Assembly (NCBI RefSeq): GCF_014596975.1
Contig: NZ_JACVXD010000003.1
Span: forward strand, 124,001 to 188,000
Origin: Aestuariibaculum marinum
Lineage (GTDB): Bacteria; Bacteroidota; Bacteroidia; Flavobacteriales; Flavobacteriaceae
DNA: 64,000 nt
Direction of reading: 5' to 3'
Positions 1 through 9,668 of this stretch are shown here, piece after piece (position 1 is the first letter of the stretch; the number at the start of each line of letters is the position of its first letter). The notes under the pieces were generated by a model. It did not search any database, was not told where the DNA came from, and worked only from the letters and a program-made list of their open reading frames with translations. Position numbers and translations under genes: made by a program.

Positions 1-404
1 TTGCCGATGCAGCCAGAGAGGCAAGTGACGAAAAGGAAACCAGAGGAGATGGTGGTCAGTTAATCAACCCGGCAACGCAAGATTATAATTTTGAATTGAC
101 TAGAATGGATACCGAGTTATATACTCAAATTCAGAATTTAAAAGATAACGAGGTAAGTTTAGTTTACAAAGAAGAAGATCGTACTGGCGGCGTGAAGTTT
201 AAAATATTAATGGTTACTGATAGGATTGATGAGCATGAAGCAGATTATGCCCGCGATTATTTAAAAATTAAGCAATTAGCATTAGACGAAAAGAAAATTG
301 ATGCTATCGCTGATTGGCAAAAAGAAAAAATCATGGATACTTACATAAAAATTAGTGGTGAGTATAGAGATTGCGAATTTTCTAGTAACTGGTTAAAAAA
401 ATAA
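1..404 (+). CDS. SurA-like periplasmic peptidyl-prolyl isomerase/chaperone, C-terminal part only
   Basis: The frame is open from base 3 to the TAA at 402-404, about 133 residues with no need for an internal start, so this is the 3' end of a gene cut by the window edge. The visible part is the basic and acidic helical tail (for example DRIDEHEADYARDYLK and ISGEYRDCEF, ending NWLKK). That tail resembles the C-terminus of flavobacterial SurA/PpiC foldases, which assist folding of outer-membrane proteins in the periplasm. The parvulin catalytic domain lies upstream and cannot be checked. The stop is 3 bp before moxR, so the two are very likely co-transcribed. A TTG at 96 could act as a start but is not needed. 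The family call rests on recall of the tail sequence only. Confidence 0.65.
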   Translation, partial: ADAAREASDEKETRGDGGQLINPATQDYNFELTRMDTELYTQIQNLKDNEVSLVYKEEDRTGGVKFKILMVTDRIDEHEADYARDYLKIKQLALDEKKIDAIADWQKEKIMDTYIKISGEYRDCEFSSNWLKK

Positions 405-407
405 TAT

Positions 408-1361
408 ATGTCTGATGTTTCCGCTATTGAACAATTTGTAAAGCAGTATAAAGATTTAAAAACCGAAATCGCCAAAGTTATTGTTGGTCAGGATGAGGTT
501 GTAAATCAAATATTAATTTCCATTTTTTCTGGCGGACATTCACTTTTAATAGGGGTTCCCGGGTTGGCAAAAACCTTAATGGTTAACACTATTGCTCAGG
601 CCTTAGGTTTAGACTTTAAGCGTATTCAGTTTACACCCGATTTAATGCCTAGTGACATATTAGGTAGTGAGATTTTAGATGAGGACCGTCACTTTAAATT
701 TATTAAAGGACCTATATTTTCTAACATTATTCTAGCCGATGAGATTAACAGAACGCCGCCAAAAACACAAGCAGCTTTGTTAGAGGCTATGCAGGAACGA
801 GCAGTAACGGTTGCTGGTCATCACTACAAATTAGATTTACCATATTTTGTTTTAGCAACGCAAAACCCAATTGAGCAAGAGGGAACATATCCATTACCAG
901 AGGCACAATTAGACCGTTTTATGTTTGCTATTAATTTAGATTATCCAACGTTTAAAGAAGAAGTAGAAGTTGTTAAATCGACTACAACAGATTCTAAAAA
1001 AAATATAAATGCTTTGTTTTCTGCTAAGCAAATTATCGATTTCCAACAGTTAATCCGTCGTATTCCTGTAGCCGATAATGTTATAGAATATGCAGTAACT
1101 ATGGTTGGTAAAACAAGACCAAATTCTGATGCCGCTGCCGATTTAGTTAAAAATTACATCGACTGGGGAGCAGGGCCAAGAGCATCTCAAAACTTGATTC
1201 TCGCAGCTAAAACCCACGCGGCTATTCATGGTAAGTTTTCACCAGATATTGAAAACGTTCAGGCGGTAGCTAAAGGTATTTTACGTCACCGAATTATTAA
1301 AAACTACAAAGCAGAAGCCGAAGGTATTTCCGAAAATCAAATTATAGAGAGTTTGTTTTAA
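408..1361 (+). CDS. MoxR-family AAA+ ATPase
   Basis: A 317-residue AAA+ ATPase of the MoxR class, which acts as a chaperone-like ATPase, often with VWA-domain partners or in envelope stress. Visible motifs are the N-terminal VIVGQDEVV, Walker A GVPGLAKT (residues 49-56), Walker B IILADEIN (about 107-114), sensor-1 region ATQNPIEQEGTYPLPEAQLD (150-169) and a C-terminal lid with GAGPRASQ. Length is normal for the family. The ATG at 408 follows the SurA-like stop by 3 bp, so this is the distal gene of that unit. No VWA or DUF58 partner follows: the next 530 bp carry no gene. The substrate cannot be inferred. Confidence 0.93.
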   Translation: MSDVSAIEQFVKQYKDLKTEIAKVIVGQDEVVNQILISIFSGGHSLLIGVPGLAKTLMVNTIAQALGLDFKRIQFTPDLMPSDILGSEILDEDRHFKFIKGPIFSNIILADEINRTPPKTQAALLEAMQERAVTVAGHHYKLDLPYFVLATQNPIEQEGTYPLPEAQLDRFMFAINLDYPTFKEEVEVVKSTTTDSKKNINALFSAKQIIDFQQLIRRIPVADNVIEYAVTMVGKTRPNSDAAADLVKNYIDWGAGPRASQNLILAAKTHAAIHGKFSPDIENVQAVAKGILRHRIIKNYKAEAEGISENQIIESLF

Positions 1362-1641
1362 AATTCTTGTTTTAAGTAAAAATACTTATTAATAAATTAA
1401 GTATTCATTCATACGCACTTTATTTAATTAACTATTCTGTTGTTTTGTTAAGTATTCAAGATATTAGTGGTATTTGTGAAGCTTCAGTGTTATTTAAAAT
1501 AATAATTTTGTTAATTTATTGGAGCTTATCATTCTATTTGAGTTATTTGTTATATACGTATTTTGAGAAACCAATGACCAATTTAAGAGATAAGCCATTA
1601 TTTAAAAAGATATTGAATTAATAGGGTTACCAAAAAAACAA

Positions 1642-1666
1642 TTTTTTAATGAATTTCATTAAAAAA
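1642..1666. repeat. 12-bp-arm inverted repeat
   Basis: TTTTTTAATGAA at 1642-1653 is followed by one T and then its exact reverse complement TTCATTAAAAAA at 1655-1666. It lies about 100 bp upstream of the predicted acnB -7 box. It could be a two-fold protein-binding site, a cruciform, or chance in AT-rich DNA. Being A-rich on its 3' side, it is not a good terminator for moxR. Confidence 0.5.
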
Positions 1667-1762
1667 CTTCAAGCCATATTAAATAATTATAGTACAATAA
1701 TAATTAAGTATCAAGAGGCATGGTATTCTGAGTTTTATTTTTAAAACTTTGTATTAATTCAG

Positions 1763-1770
1763 TACTTTTG
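1763..1770 (+). promoter_or_regulatory. -7 promoter box for acnB
   Basis: TACTTTTG fits the Bacteroidota sigma-A -7 consensus TAnnTTTG exactly. No good TTTG or TTG element is found 17-23 bp upstream; the nearest TTTG at 1748-1751 is too close. Transcription would start near 1776, giving a leader of about 115 nt. Confidence 0.4.
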
Positions 1771-1820
1771 CGAGGCTAAAGAAAAAACTAAGTTAAACGG
1801 CTTTAAACAATATATAGGGG

Positions 1821-1846
1821 CTGTAGTCTGGATAACTGAACTACAG
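1821..1846 (+). promoter_or_regulatory. Hairpin in the predicted acnB leader
   Basis: CTGTAGT (1821-1827) pairs perfectly with ACTACAG (1840-1846) around a 12-nt loop, about 45 nt before the acnB ATG. It is the only non-AT-rich structure in the leader. A regulatory role is inference. Confidence 0.3.
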
Positions 1847-1891
1847 AAAATTATTTTTAAGAGCCAAAAATTGAAATGACTTCTAAATAAT

Positions 1892-4684
1892 ATGAATATG
1901 TACAACGATTACATCAAGGAAATCGAAGAACGAAAAGCTCAGGGATTACACCCAAAACCAATTGATGGTGCTGATTTATTAAGCGAGATTATTGAACAAA
2001 TTAAAGATGAGAATAACGAGAAGCGTGAAGATTCGCTTAAATTTTTTATTTACAATGTAGTTCCAGGAACAACTGGAGCGGCAGGTGTAAAAGCAAAGTT
2101 TTTAAAAGAGATTATTCTTGGTGATGCTGTTGTTGAAGAAATTAACCCAACATTTGCTTTAGAATTACTATCGCACATGAAAGGTGGACCTTCTATTGAG
2201 GTGCTTCTTGATTTAGCGTTAGGAAACGATGAAGCAATTGCTAAGCAAGCCGCTGAAGTATTAAAAACACAAGTATTCTTGTATGAAGCAGATACAGCGC
2301 GCTTAGAAGAAGCTTATAAAGCAGGTAATGTTGTCGCTAAAGATTTATTAGAGAGTTACGCGAATGCTGAGTTCTTTACAAATCTTCCAGAGGTTGAAGA
2401 AAAAATAGATATCGTTACGTTTATCGCTGGAACTGGTGATATTTCAACAGATTTATTGTCTCCAGGTGCTGATGCGCACTCTAGATCAGATCGTGAGTTG
2501 CACGGACAATGTATCTTCGAGCATAATAAAGAGATGCAACAAGAGTTAACAGCGTTAAAAGAACAACACCCAGATAAACGTGTGATGTTAATTGCTGAAA
2601 AAGGAACGATGGGAGTGGGGTCTTCAAGGATGTCAGGGGTTAATAACGTGGCGTTGTGGACAGGTATTCAGGCAAGTCCTTATGTGCCATTTATCAATAT
2701 TGCACCGATTATTGCAGGTACTAATGGTATTTCTCCAATTTTCCTAACGACTGTTGGTGTAACAGGTGGTATTGGTATCGACCTTAAAAACTGGGTAAAG
2801 AAAACTGATGAAGCTGGTAACACCATTTTAGATGAAAACGGAGATCCTGTTTTAGAGCAAGCCTATTCTGTTGAAACTGGTACAGTGCTTACTATTAATA
2901 CTAAAGAGAAAAAATTATACAACGGAGATGTTGAATTAAAGGACATTTCGGATGCCTTAACGCCACAGAAAGTGGAGTTTATTAAAGCTGGTGGTTCTTA
3001 TGCTGTGGTTTTTGGTAAAAAATTACAAACAATCGCTGCTAGTATTTTAGGTATTGAAGCGCCAACGGTTTATGCGCCTTCTAAAGAAATTTCTGTTGAA
3101 GGACAAGGTTTAACGGCTGTTGAAAAGATCTTCAATAAAAATGCTGTTGGAACAACTCCTGGAAAAACGTTACACGCCGGATCTGATGTTCGTGTTGAAG
3201 TAAATATTGTAGGATCTCAGGATACTACTGGATTAATGACGTCTCAGGAGTTAGAAGCGATGGCAGCTACGGTTATTTCTCCAATTGTTGATGGGGCTTA
3301 CCAGTCAGGATGTCACACAGCTTCAGTTTGGGATAACAAGTCTAAAGCGAACATTCCTAAATTAATGAAGTTTATGAATGACTTCGGATTAATCACAGCG
3401 CGTGACCCTAAAGGAAACTACCACGCGATGACCGATGTTATTCACAAGGTATTAAACGATATTACGATTGATGATTGGGCAATCATCATTGGTGGTGACT
3501 CGCATACACGTATGTCTAAAGGTGTGGCTTTCGGTGCCGATTCAGGAACGGTAGCACTAGCTTTAGCAACTGGTGAAGCAACGATGCCAATTCCACAGTC
3601 TGTGAAAGTGACTTTCAAAGGTGAAATGAAACCTTATATGGATTTCCGTGATGTGGTACACGCAACACAACAACAAATGTTAAAGCAGTTTGGTGGTGAG
3701 AATGTATTCCAAGGTCGTGTAATTGAAGTTCACATTGGTACACTAACATCAGATCAAGCCTTTACATTTACAGATTGGACTGCAGAGATGAAAGCCAAGG
3801 CGTCTATCTGTATTTCTGAAGATGATACGTTAATCGAGTCATTAGAAATTGCAAGAGATCGTATCCAGATCATGATTAAAAAAGGTATGGATAATGAAAA
3901 ACAAGTACTTCAAGGACTTGTTGATAAAGCAAATGCAAGAATTGAAGAGATTAAATCTGGAGCTAAACCAGCGTTACGTCCTGATGCTAATGCTAAATAT
4001 TTTGCTGAAGTTGTTATCGATTTAGATGAAGTTATTGAACCAATGATTGCCGATCCAGACGTAAACAACGACGATGTTTCTAAACGTTATACACACGATA
4101 CCATTCGTCCGTTGTCTTTCTACGGAGGCACAAAGCAAGTAGACTTAGGTTTCGTTGGGTCTTGTATGGTTCACAAAGGTGATATGAAAATTTTAGCACA
4201 GATGTTAAAGAATATCGAGGCACAACAAGGTAAGGTTGAGTTTAAGGCTCCTTTAGTTGTTGCTCCTCCTACGTATAATATTGTGGACGAATTAAAAGCT
4301 GAAGGAGACTGGGAAGTATTACAGAAATATTCAGGATTTGAATTCGATGATAATGCCCCTAAAGGTTTAGCACGTACTAAATACGAAAACATGCTTTACT
4401 TAGAGCGTCCAGGTTGTAACTTATGTATGGGTAACCAGGAGAAAGCAGAACCAGGTGATACCGTAATGGCAACATCTACGCGTTTATTCCAAGGTCGTGT
4501 GGTAAAGGATTCTGGAGAGAAAAAAGGAGAATCTTTATTATCATCTACTCCGGTAGTTGTATTATCTACAATTCTAGGTAGAACACCTAATATTGAAGAG
4601 TATCAAGCTGCAGTTGAGGGTATTGTTTTAACTAAGTTTAAACCACCTCACAAACAATTAAGCACAGCTGCTGTTGCATTATAA
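1892..4684 (+). CDS. acnB: Aconitate hydratase B (bifunctional aconitase / 2-methylisocitrate dehydratase)
   Basis: Converts citrate to isocitrate through cis-aconitate in the TCA cycle; AcnB enzymes usually also dehydrate 2-methylisocitrate. The 930-residue protein has the AcnB domain order: an N-terminal HEAT-like helical domain (about 1-160), the swivel domain (with GVGSSRMSGVNN), then the catalytic domains with GGDSHTRMSKGVAFGADSGT. The three [4Fe-4S] ligands are visible as C758 (GSCMVHKGD), C842 and C845 (GCNLCMGNQ). It is somewhat longer than the E. coli enzyme (865 residues), partly through a segment around residues 300-370 rich in Asp, Lys and Gly. It is followed by its own terminator and then by a second, unrelated-type aconitase. 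The start ATG has no Shine-Dalgarno, as usual in this group. Confidence 0.96.
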   Translation: MNMYNDYIKEIEERKAQGLHPKPIDGADLLSEIIEQIKDENNEKREDSLKFFIYNVVPGTTGAAGVKAKFLKEIILGDAVVEEINPTFALELLSHMKGGPSIEVLLDLALGNDEAIAKQAAEVLKTQVFLYEADTARLEEAYKAGNVVAKDLLESYANAEFFTNLPEVEEKIDIVTFIAGTGDISTDLLSPGADAHSRSDRELHGQCIFEHNKEMQQELTALKEQHPDKRVMLIAEKGTMGVGSSRMSGVNNVALWTGIQASPYVPFINIAPIIAGTNGISPIFLTTVGVTGGIGIDLKNWVKKTDEAGNTILDENGDPVLEQAYSVETGTVLTINTKEKKLYNGDVELKDISDALTPQKVEFIKAGGSYAVVFGKKLQTIAASILGIEAPTVYAPSKEISVEGQGLTAVEKIFNKNAVGTTPGKTLHAGSDVRVEVNIVGSQDTTGLMTSQELEAMAATVISPIVDGAYQSGCHTASVWDNKSKANIPKLMKFMNDFGLITARDPKGNYHAMTDVIHKVLNDITIDDWAIIIGGDSHTRMSKGVAFGADSGTVALALATGEATMPIPQSVKVTFKGEMKPYMDFRDVVHATQQQMLKQFGGENVFQGRVIEVHIGTLTSDQAFTFTDWTAEMKAKASICISEDDTLIESLEIARDRIQIMIKKGMDNEKQVLQGLVDKANARIEEIKSGAKPALRPDANAKYFAEVVIDLDEVIEPMIADPDVNNDDVSKRYTHDTIRPLSFYGGTKQVDLGFVGSCMVHKGDMKILAQMLKNIEAQQGKVEFKAPLVVAPPTYNIVDELKAEGDWEVLQKYSGFEFDDNAPKGLARTKYENMLYLERPGCNLCMGNQEKAEPGDTVMATSTRLFQGRVVKDSGEKKGESLLSSTPVVVLSTILGRTPNIEEYQAAVEGIVLTKFKPPHKQLSTAAVAL

Positions 4685-4736
4685 TTTAACCTTTAAATGA
4701 TCTGAAATTTTTAGACATTTATTGAAGAATATAGAG

Positions 4737-4771
4737 CCGGGTTTGAATTTTTATTCAAGCTCGGTTTTTTT
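4737..4771 (+). terminator. Rho-independent terminator after acnB
   Basis: CCGGGTTTGAA (4737-4747) pairs with TTCAAGCTCGG (4754-4764) through 11 bp including two G-U pairs, with a 6-nt loop, followed by seven T. Confidence 0.8.
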
Positions 4772-4916
4772 ATGACTTTTATCTTCAACAACAATCTCTA
4801 CTTTTCTATAAGATAAACTCAATATAAATAGTCTAATATTTAGTTAATTAGTAAGTTCTATCGCAATTTTTTTAATAAATTAGAGGGAATTTAAATACAT
4901 TAAAAAAGAAAATAAT

Positions 4917-7184
4917 ATGGCATTTGATATTGAAATGATTAAAGGTGTTTACTCGAAAATGGCGGAACGAGTTGATGCAGCTCGTGATGTCGTAGGGAAA
5001 CCTTTAACGCTTTCTGAGAAAATATTGTATAATCACCTTTGGGATGGAAATCCAACCACAGCGTTTACAAGAGGGAAAGATTATGTCGATTTCGCTCCAG
5101 ATAGAATCGCATGTCAGGATGCAACGGCTCAGATGGCTTTACTGCAATTTATGCAGGCAGGAAAAAATAAAGTTGCAGTACCTACTACAGTTCACTGTGA
5201 TCACTTGATCCAGGCAAAGGACGGTGCGGCTGCGGATTTAAGACAGGCGAATAGTGTAAGTAGTGAAGTATTTAATTTTTTAGAGTCTGTTTCAAATAAA
5301 TACGGCATTGGTTTTTGGAAACCAGGTGCAGGTATTATTCACCAGGTGGTATTAGAAAACTATGCATTCCCTGGGGGAATGATGATTGGTACCGATTCGC
5401 ATACAGTAAATGCTGGCGGATTAGGTATGGTGGCTATTGGCGTTGGTGGGGCCGATGCGGTAGATGTTATGGCGGGTATGGCTTGGGAACTTAAGTTTCC
5501 AAAACTTATTGGTGTGAAACTAACAGGTAAATTGTCCGGGTGGACAGCACCTAAAGATGTAATATTAAAAGTGGCTGAAATTCTTACCGTAAAAGGAGGA
5601 ACAGGAGCTATTGTTGAATATTTCGGACCGGGAGCAACAGCGATGTCCTGTACTGGTAAAGGAACCATTTGTAATATGGGGGCCGAAATAGGAGCAACGA
5701 CGTCTACTTTTGGTTACGATGAATCTATGGAGCGTTATCTAAGAGCTACGGAAAGAGCAGACGTTGCGGATGCCGCTAATAAGGTAAAAGATTATTTAAC
5801 TGCCGATCCTGAAGTTTATGCCAATCCAGAGCAGTATTTCGATCAGGTTATTGAAATAAACTTATCGGAATTGAATCCGTTGTTAAACGGACCATTTACG
5901 CCGGATTTGTCGACACCTGCAGGAAAAGAAATGGCTGAAAAAGCCAAGACTAACGATTGGCCTTTAGCGGTAGAGTGGGGATTAATCGGGTCTTGTACCA
6001 ATTCTTCCTATGAAGATTTATCGCGGGCATCATCAATTGCTCAACAAGCTTTAGACAAAAAATTAAAAACTAAAGCAGAATTTGGTATTAATCCTGGATC
6101 AGAGCAAGTGCGCTTCACGGCAGAACGTGATGGTATTCTGGAAGTGTTTGAAAAGTTAGACGCAAAAATATTTACCAACGCTTGTGGTCCTTGTATTGGG
6201 CAGTGGGCACGATATAGTGACCCTAAAAATGCGCCAAAAAATAGTATAGTGCATTCGTTTAACAGGAACTTTGCAAAACGTGCCGATGGTAACCCTAATA
6301 CGCACGCTTTTGTGGCATCACCAGAATTAACTGCGGCTATCGCAATTGCAGGCCGTTTGGATTTCAACCCGATGACGGATAAATTGATAAATGAAGAAGG
6401 GGAAGAAGTGATGTTTGATGAGCCAACAGGATGGGAATTACCACCAAAAGGCTTCGAAGTAAAAGATAATGGATATATTGAGCCAGAAGAAGATGGTAGT
6501 CATGTTCAGGTTAATGTTAATCCAGAATCAGAACGCCTTCAATTATTAACACCATTTACACCGCTTGGCGATGACATTAAAGGCGCTAAATTATTAATTA
6601 AAGCCTTTGGTAAATGTACTACTGATCATATTTCAATGGCAGGGCCTTGGTTGCGTTTCCGTGGTCATTTAGATAATATTTCTAATAACTGTTTAATTGG
6701 GGCAGTGAATGCTTATAACCAACAAACAAACTTTGTTAAAAATCAATTAACCGGAGAGTATGGTGGCGTGCCAGATGTGCAGCGTCATTATAAAAAAGAA
6801 GGAATTAAAACGGTTGTTATTGGAGATCACAATTACGGAGAAGGGTCGTCTCGTGAACATGCCGCTATGGAACCAAGACATCTAGGTGTTGCGGCTGTAA
6901 TTGTAAAATCTTTTGCGCGTATTCACGAAACAAACCTTAAGAAACAGGGTATGTTAGGTTTAACTTTTGATAACGAATCAGATTACGATTTAATTCAGGA
7001 GGATGACACGTTCAACTTTTTAGACTTAAATGAATTTGCTCCAGATAAGCAATTAACCTTAGAGGTTGTTCATGCCGATGGAAGCAAAGACGTTATTAAA
7101 TTAAACCATACGTATAACGAGGCGCAAATTGCATGGTATAAAGCGGGGTCAGCTTTAAACCTTATTGCAGCTCAAAATGCATAA
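4917..7184 (+). CDS. Aconitate hydratase, mitochondrial (AcnA/ACO2) type
   Basis: A second aconitase, 755 residues, of the family that includes mitochondrial aconitase. It shows the HCDHLI segment, [14 protein letters not shown], and cluster ligands C360 (GSCTNSS), C423 and C426 (ACGPCIGQW). The spacing is the same as in mammalian mitochondrial aconitase (358/421/424 in the mature protein). The C-terminal swivel domain carries [19 protein letters not shown]. It performs the same citrate/isocitrate interconversion as AcnB but belongs to a different subfamily, so the pair is not a recent duplication. It has its own upstream spacer (230 bp) and terminator, so separate control is likely. The two may divide labour by oxidant or iron conditions, as AcnA and AcnB do in enterobacteria; that is inference. 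Confidence 0.95.
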   Translation: MAFDIEMIKGVYSKMAERVDAARDVVGKPLTLSEKILYNHLWDGNPTTAFTRGKDYVDFAPDRIACQDATAQMALLQFMQAGKNKVAVPTTVHCDHLIQAKDGAAADLRQANSVSSEVFNFLESVSNKYGIGFWKPGAGIIHQVVLENYAFPGGMMIGTDSHTVNAGGLGMVAIGVGGADAVDVMAGMAWELKFPKLIGVKLTGKLSGWTAPKDVILKVAEILTVKGGTGAIVEYFGPGATAMSCTGKGTICNMGAEIGATTSTFGYDESMERYLRATERADVADAANKVKDYLTADPEVYANPEQYFDQVIEINLSELNPLLNGPFTPDLSTPAGKEMAEKAKTNDWPLAVEWGLIGSCTNSSYEDLSRASSIAQQALDKKLKTKAEFGINPGSEQVRFTAERDGILEVFEKLDAKIFTNACGPCIGQWARYSDPKNAPKNSIVHSFNRNFAKRADGNPNTHAFVASPELTAAIAIAGRLDFNPMTDKLINEEGEEVMFDEPTGWELPPKGFEVKDNGYIEPEEDGSHVQVNVNPESERLQLLTPFTPLGDDIKGAKLLIKAFGKCTTDHISMAGPWLRFRGHLDNISNNCLIGAVNAYNQQTNFVKNQLTGEYGGVPDVQRHYKKEGIKTVVIGDHNYGEGSSREHAAMEPRHLGVAAVIVKSFARIHETNLKKQGMLGLTFDNESDYDLIQEDDTFNFLDLNEFAPDKQLTLEVVHADGSKDVIKLNHTYNEAQIAWYKAGSALNLIAAQNA

Positions 7185-7204
7185 TCTTTAATTGAACTTA
7201 CTAT

Positions 7205-7232
7205 AAAAATCCAGCTAATTAGCTGGATTTTT
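7205..7232 (+). terminator. Rho-independent terminator after the second aconitase
   Basis: AAAAATCCAGCT (7205-7216) and AGCTGGATTTTT (7221-7232) form a 12-bp perfect stem with an AATT loop, about 20 bp after the stop. Confidence 0.85.
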
Positions 7233-7290
7233 TATTTTAATTAATCACATAAAAGTTATAGAATCGTATTTTTACCAAAAACTTACCTAA

Positions 7291-8064
7291 ATGAATACAA
7301 GAGCAGATCAACTTAAGGCATTCGATAGATTGTTAACCATTATGGATGAGCTTAGAGCCCAGTGTCCATGGGATAAAAAGCAAACTATGGAAACCCTTCG
7401 TCATTTAACTATTGAGGAAACTTACGAGCTAGGCGATGCTATTTTAGATAATGATTTAGAAGAGGTAAAAAAGGAGTTGGGAGATGTGTTACTTCATATA
7501 GTGTTCTACTCTAAAATAGGAAGCGAAACGAATGATTTCGATATTGCCGATGTATGTAATGGTATTTGTGAAAAGTTAATTAGTAGACACCCGCATATTT
7601 ATGGTGATGTAAAGGTTGAAAATGAGGAAGACGTTAAGCGTAACTGGGAAAATTTAAAGCTTAAAGAAGGGAAGAAAAGTGTATTAGAAGGTGTCCCTAA
7701 TAGTTTGCCGGCACTAGTAAAAGCCAATAGAATTCAGGAGAAAGTAGCAGGAGTTGGTTTTGATTGGGAAGAACCAAGCCAGGTTTTGGAAAAGGTAGAG
7801 GAAGAACTTAAAGAATTGAAAGCTGAAATAGATTTTAATAATCAGGATGCCATTGAAAGTGAATTTGGAGATGTTATGTTCTCCATGGTTAACTACGCCC
7901 GGTTTTTAAATGTGAATCCTGAAAATGCATTAGAACGCACCAATAAAAAGTTCTCAAAACGATTTCAATACCTGGAAGAAAAGGCTCAGGCTTTAAATAA
8001 ACCATTGAAAGAAATGACTCTGGCAGAGATGGATGTATTTTGGGAAGAGGCTAAAAAACTGTAA
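7291..8064 (+). CDS. mazG: Nucleoside triphosphate pyrophosphohydrolase MazG
   Basis: Hydrolyses (d)NTPs to NMP and pyrophosphate, a house-cleaning enzyme that also moderates stringent-response signalling in E. coli. The 257-residue protein has the diagnostic N-terminal CPWDKKQT (25-32), then the Mg2+-binding helix set of the first MazG domain (E42, E43, E46 and E62, D65 in KELGD). A second MazG repeat follows (about 170-225, with EFGDVMFSMVNYARFL). This double-domain architecture and length match full-size MazG. It is a single gene between two terminated units. Confidence 0.95.
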   Translation: MNTRADQLKAFDRLLTIMDELRAQCPWDKKQTMETLRHLTIEETYELGDAILDNDLEEVKKELGDVLLHIVFYSKIGSETNDFDIADVCNGICEKLISRHPHIYGDVKVENEEDVKRNWENLKLKEGKKSVLEGVPNSLPALVKANRIQEKVAGVGFDWEEPSQVLEKVEEELKELKAEIDFNNQDAIESEFGDVMFSMVNYARFLNVNPENALERTNKKFSKRFQYLEEKAQALNKPLKEMTLAEMDVFWEEAKKL

Positions 8065-8173
8065 GCTACTTTATAAATATGTTGAGTTTGAAGTAATAAG
8101 CTTGACATATTTCTAATATTATTTACGAATTATTTCAATACTAAAAAATAAATAATATTGTTGTAGCTATAGA

Positions 8174-8203
8174 TTTTAATTCTTTAAGAAACGATTATCT
8201 TTG
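8174..8203 (+). promoter_or_regulatory. Promoter of mqo
   Basis: The -7 box TATCTTTG at 8196-8203 matches TAnnTTTG. A weak TTTT at 8174-8177 sits 18 bp upstream in the -33 position. The mqo ATG at 8236 is about 33 bp downstream. Confidence 0.45.
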
Positions 8204-8235
8204 CATCCGATTATAAAAGACACAAGGTTTCAGAA

Positions 8236-9600
8236 ATGGCTAAAACGATTAAGCACTCCGAGTTTGTTCTTATCGGAGGTGGAATAATGAGTGCCACATT
8301 GGCAATCCAACTTTTTGAGAAATTTCCTGGTAAGAAAATAACAATTATTGAAAAACTGCCTAAAATGGCGGAAGAAAGTTCCGAAGCATGGAATAATGCA
8401 GGAACAGGACATGCCGGTAATTGTGAGTTGAATTATACTCCGGAAAAGAAAGGCGCTGTGAAAAAAGGTTCTATTGATACCACCAAAGCAATTAATATTT
8501 CAGAACAGTTTAACGAAACACTTAGTTTTTGGAAAGATTGTGCCGAAAAAGGGTATATCAAGAATTTATCTAAATGTATAAACGAAGTACCACATATTAG
8601 TTTTGTTGAAGGTACCAAGAATGTAGAATTTTTAGAAAAACGTTGGAATGCCCTAAAGGAAGTACCTCATTTTAGAGATATGGTATTTTCTAAAGATATT
8701 AATGAAATTAAAGAATGGATTCCCTTAATGATGGAGGGCAGAGATGAGAAGGAAAGCATAGCTGCTACATATTTTGAGAAGGGATATGATGTGAATTTTG
8801 GAGAAATTGCCGATCAGTTATTTAACTTTTTAGGGAAACAAGATAATGTCGAGTTAGTAAATAATAGTAACGTATACAATTTACAGCAAACAGATAATAA
8901 GCGTTGGTTAATTTCGGTTAAAGGACAAAGTGTTGGTAAACACTGGAAGATTGTAACAAACTACGTGTTTATTGGTGCTGGTGGTGGTGCTTTGCCATTA
9001 TTGGAAAAGTCGAATATAAAAGAAGCCAGAGGTTACGGCGGATTCCCAATTAGTGGATTATGGTTACGTTGTACAAATCCAGAAGTTATTGAAAGACACC
9101 AGGCCAAAGTTTACGGAAAAGCCAAAAAAGGGTCACCACCAATGTCTGTACCTCACATGGATACTCGAATGATTAATGGTCGTAAGGAGTTGTTATTTGG
9201 TCCGTTTGCTGGGTTTACGACCAAGTTTTTAAAGCATGGTTCTATGTTTGACTTACCAAGATCGGTTGAGTTTGATAACATTATGAGTCTTCTGGGCGCG
9301 GGTTATCAAAATTTACCATTAGTTAAGTATTTAATTAAGCAGGTAAGTTTAAGTTTTAAAGACCGTATGGAAATGCTTCGAGAGTTTTATCCGGAAGCTA
9401 ATGATGATGATTGGAAGATTGTTGTAGCTGGTCAGCGTGTTCAAATTATTAAGCGTAATAAAAAAGGTTTTGGTAAACTGGAATTTGGAACCGAAATTAT
9501 TGTTTCTAAAGACAAGACTATTGCTGCTCTGCTAGGCGCATCGCCAGGAGCATCAACTTCGTATTCGGTAATGAAGAGTGTTATTGAAAAATGTTTTTAA
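8236..9600 (+). CDS. mqo: Malate:quinone oxidoreductase
   Basis: FAD-dependent peripheral membrane enzyme that oxidizes malate to oxaloacetate and passes electrons to menaquinone, replacing or assisting NAD-dependent malate dehydrogenase in the TCA cycle. The 454-residue protein has the N-terminal dinucleotide-binding GGGIMSATLA (14-23), the family block AWNNAGTGHAGNCELNYTP, a second flavin-contact segment GAGGGALPLLEKS, and the typical C-terminal block ALLGASPGASTS. It stands as a single gene, but the region groups it with two aconitases, so several TCA steps sit within 8 kb. A terminator shared with the convergent DUF349 gene follows. Confidence 0.95.
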   Translation: MAKTIKHSEFVLIGGGIMSATLAIQLFEKFPGKKITIIEKLPKMAEESSEAWNNAGTGHAGNCELNYTPEKKGAVKKGSIDTTKAINISEQFNETLSFWKDCAEKGYIKNLSKCINEVPHISFVEGTKNVEFLEKRWNALKEVPHFRDMVFSKDINEIKEWIPLMMEGRDEKESIAATYFEKGYDVNFGEIADQLFNFLGKQDNVELVNNSNVYNLQQTDNKRWLISVKGQSVGKHWKIVTNYVFIGAGGGALPLLEKSNIKEARGYGGFPISGLWLRCTNPEVIERHQAKVYGKAKKGSPPMSVPHMDTRMINGRKELLFGPFAGFTTKFLKHGSMFDLPRSVEFDNIMSLLGAGYQNLPLVKYLIKQVSLSFKDRMEMLREFYPEANDDDWKIVVAGQRVQIIKRNKKGFGKLEFGTEIIVSKDKTIAALLGASPGASTSYSVMKSVIEKCF

Positions 9601-9618
9601 AGATTATTATATAAATTG

Positions 9619-9645
9619 AAAAAGCGGCTTAAATGCCGCTTTTTT
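9619..9645. terminator. Bidirectional terminator between mqo and the DUF349 gene
   Basis: AGCGGC (9623-9628) and GCCGCT (9635-9640), flanked by A5 on the left and T5 on the right, so it can terminate transcription in both directions between convergent genes. Confidence 0.8.
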
Positions 9646-9668
9646 ATGGGGTAATTTATGGTTTCTGA

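Larger units (their letters stand above)
1362..1891. other. 530-bp intergenic region between moxR and acnB
   Basis: No credible coding frame on either strand, and the base composition is strongly AT-rich. It holds a weak AT-rich hairpin just after moxR (arms 1381-1388 and 1398-1405, no clear T-tract) and a long AT-rich inverted repeat at 1642-1666. Further on are a -7 promoter box at 1763-1770 and a 7-bp hairpin in the predicted acnB leader (1821-1846). I see nothing else. Confidence 0.6.

Noticed and set aside
1821-1846. Iron-responsive-element-like hairpin upstream of acnB
   Set aside because: The stem has no bulged C and no CAGUGN-type hexaloop, and the loop is 12 nt. It is listed only as a generic leader hairpin.
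1362-1891. Possible missing gene in the 530-bp gap
   Set aside because: All frames are broken by stops and the sequence is uniformly AT-rich. Only promoter-like and hairpin elements are present.
5360-6367. Two minus-strand open frames of about 100 codons inside the second aconitase gene
   Set aside because: Antisense to strongly conserved aconitase sequence, with no recognisable domain. Typical shadow frames.
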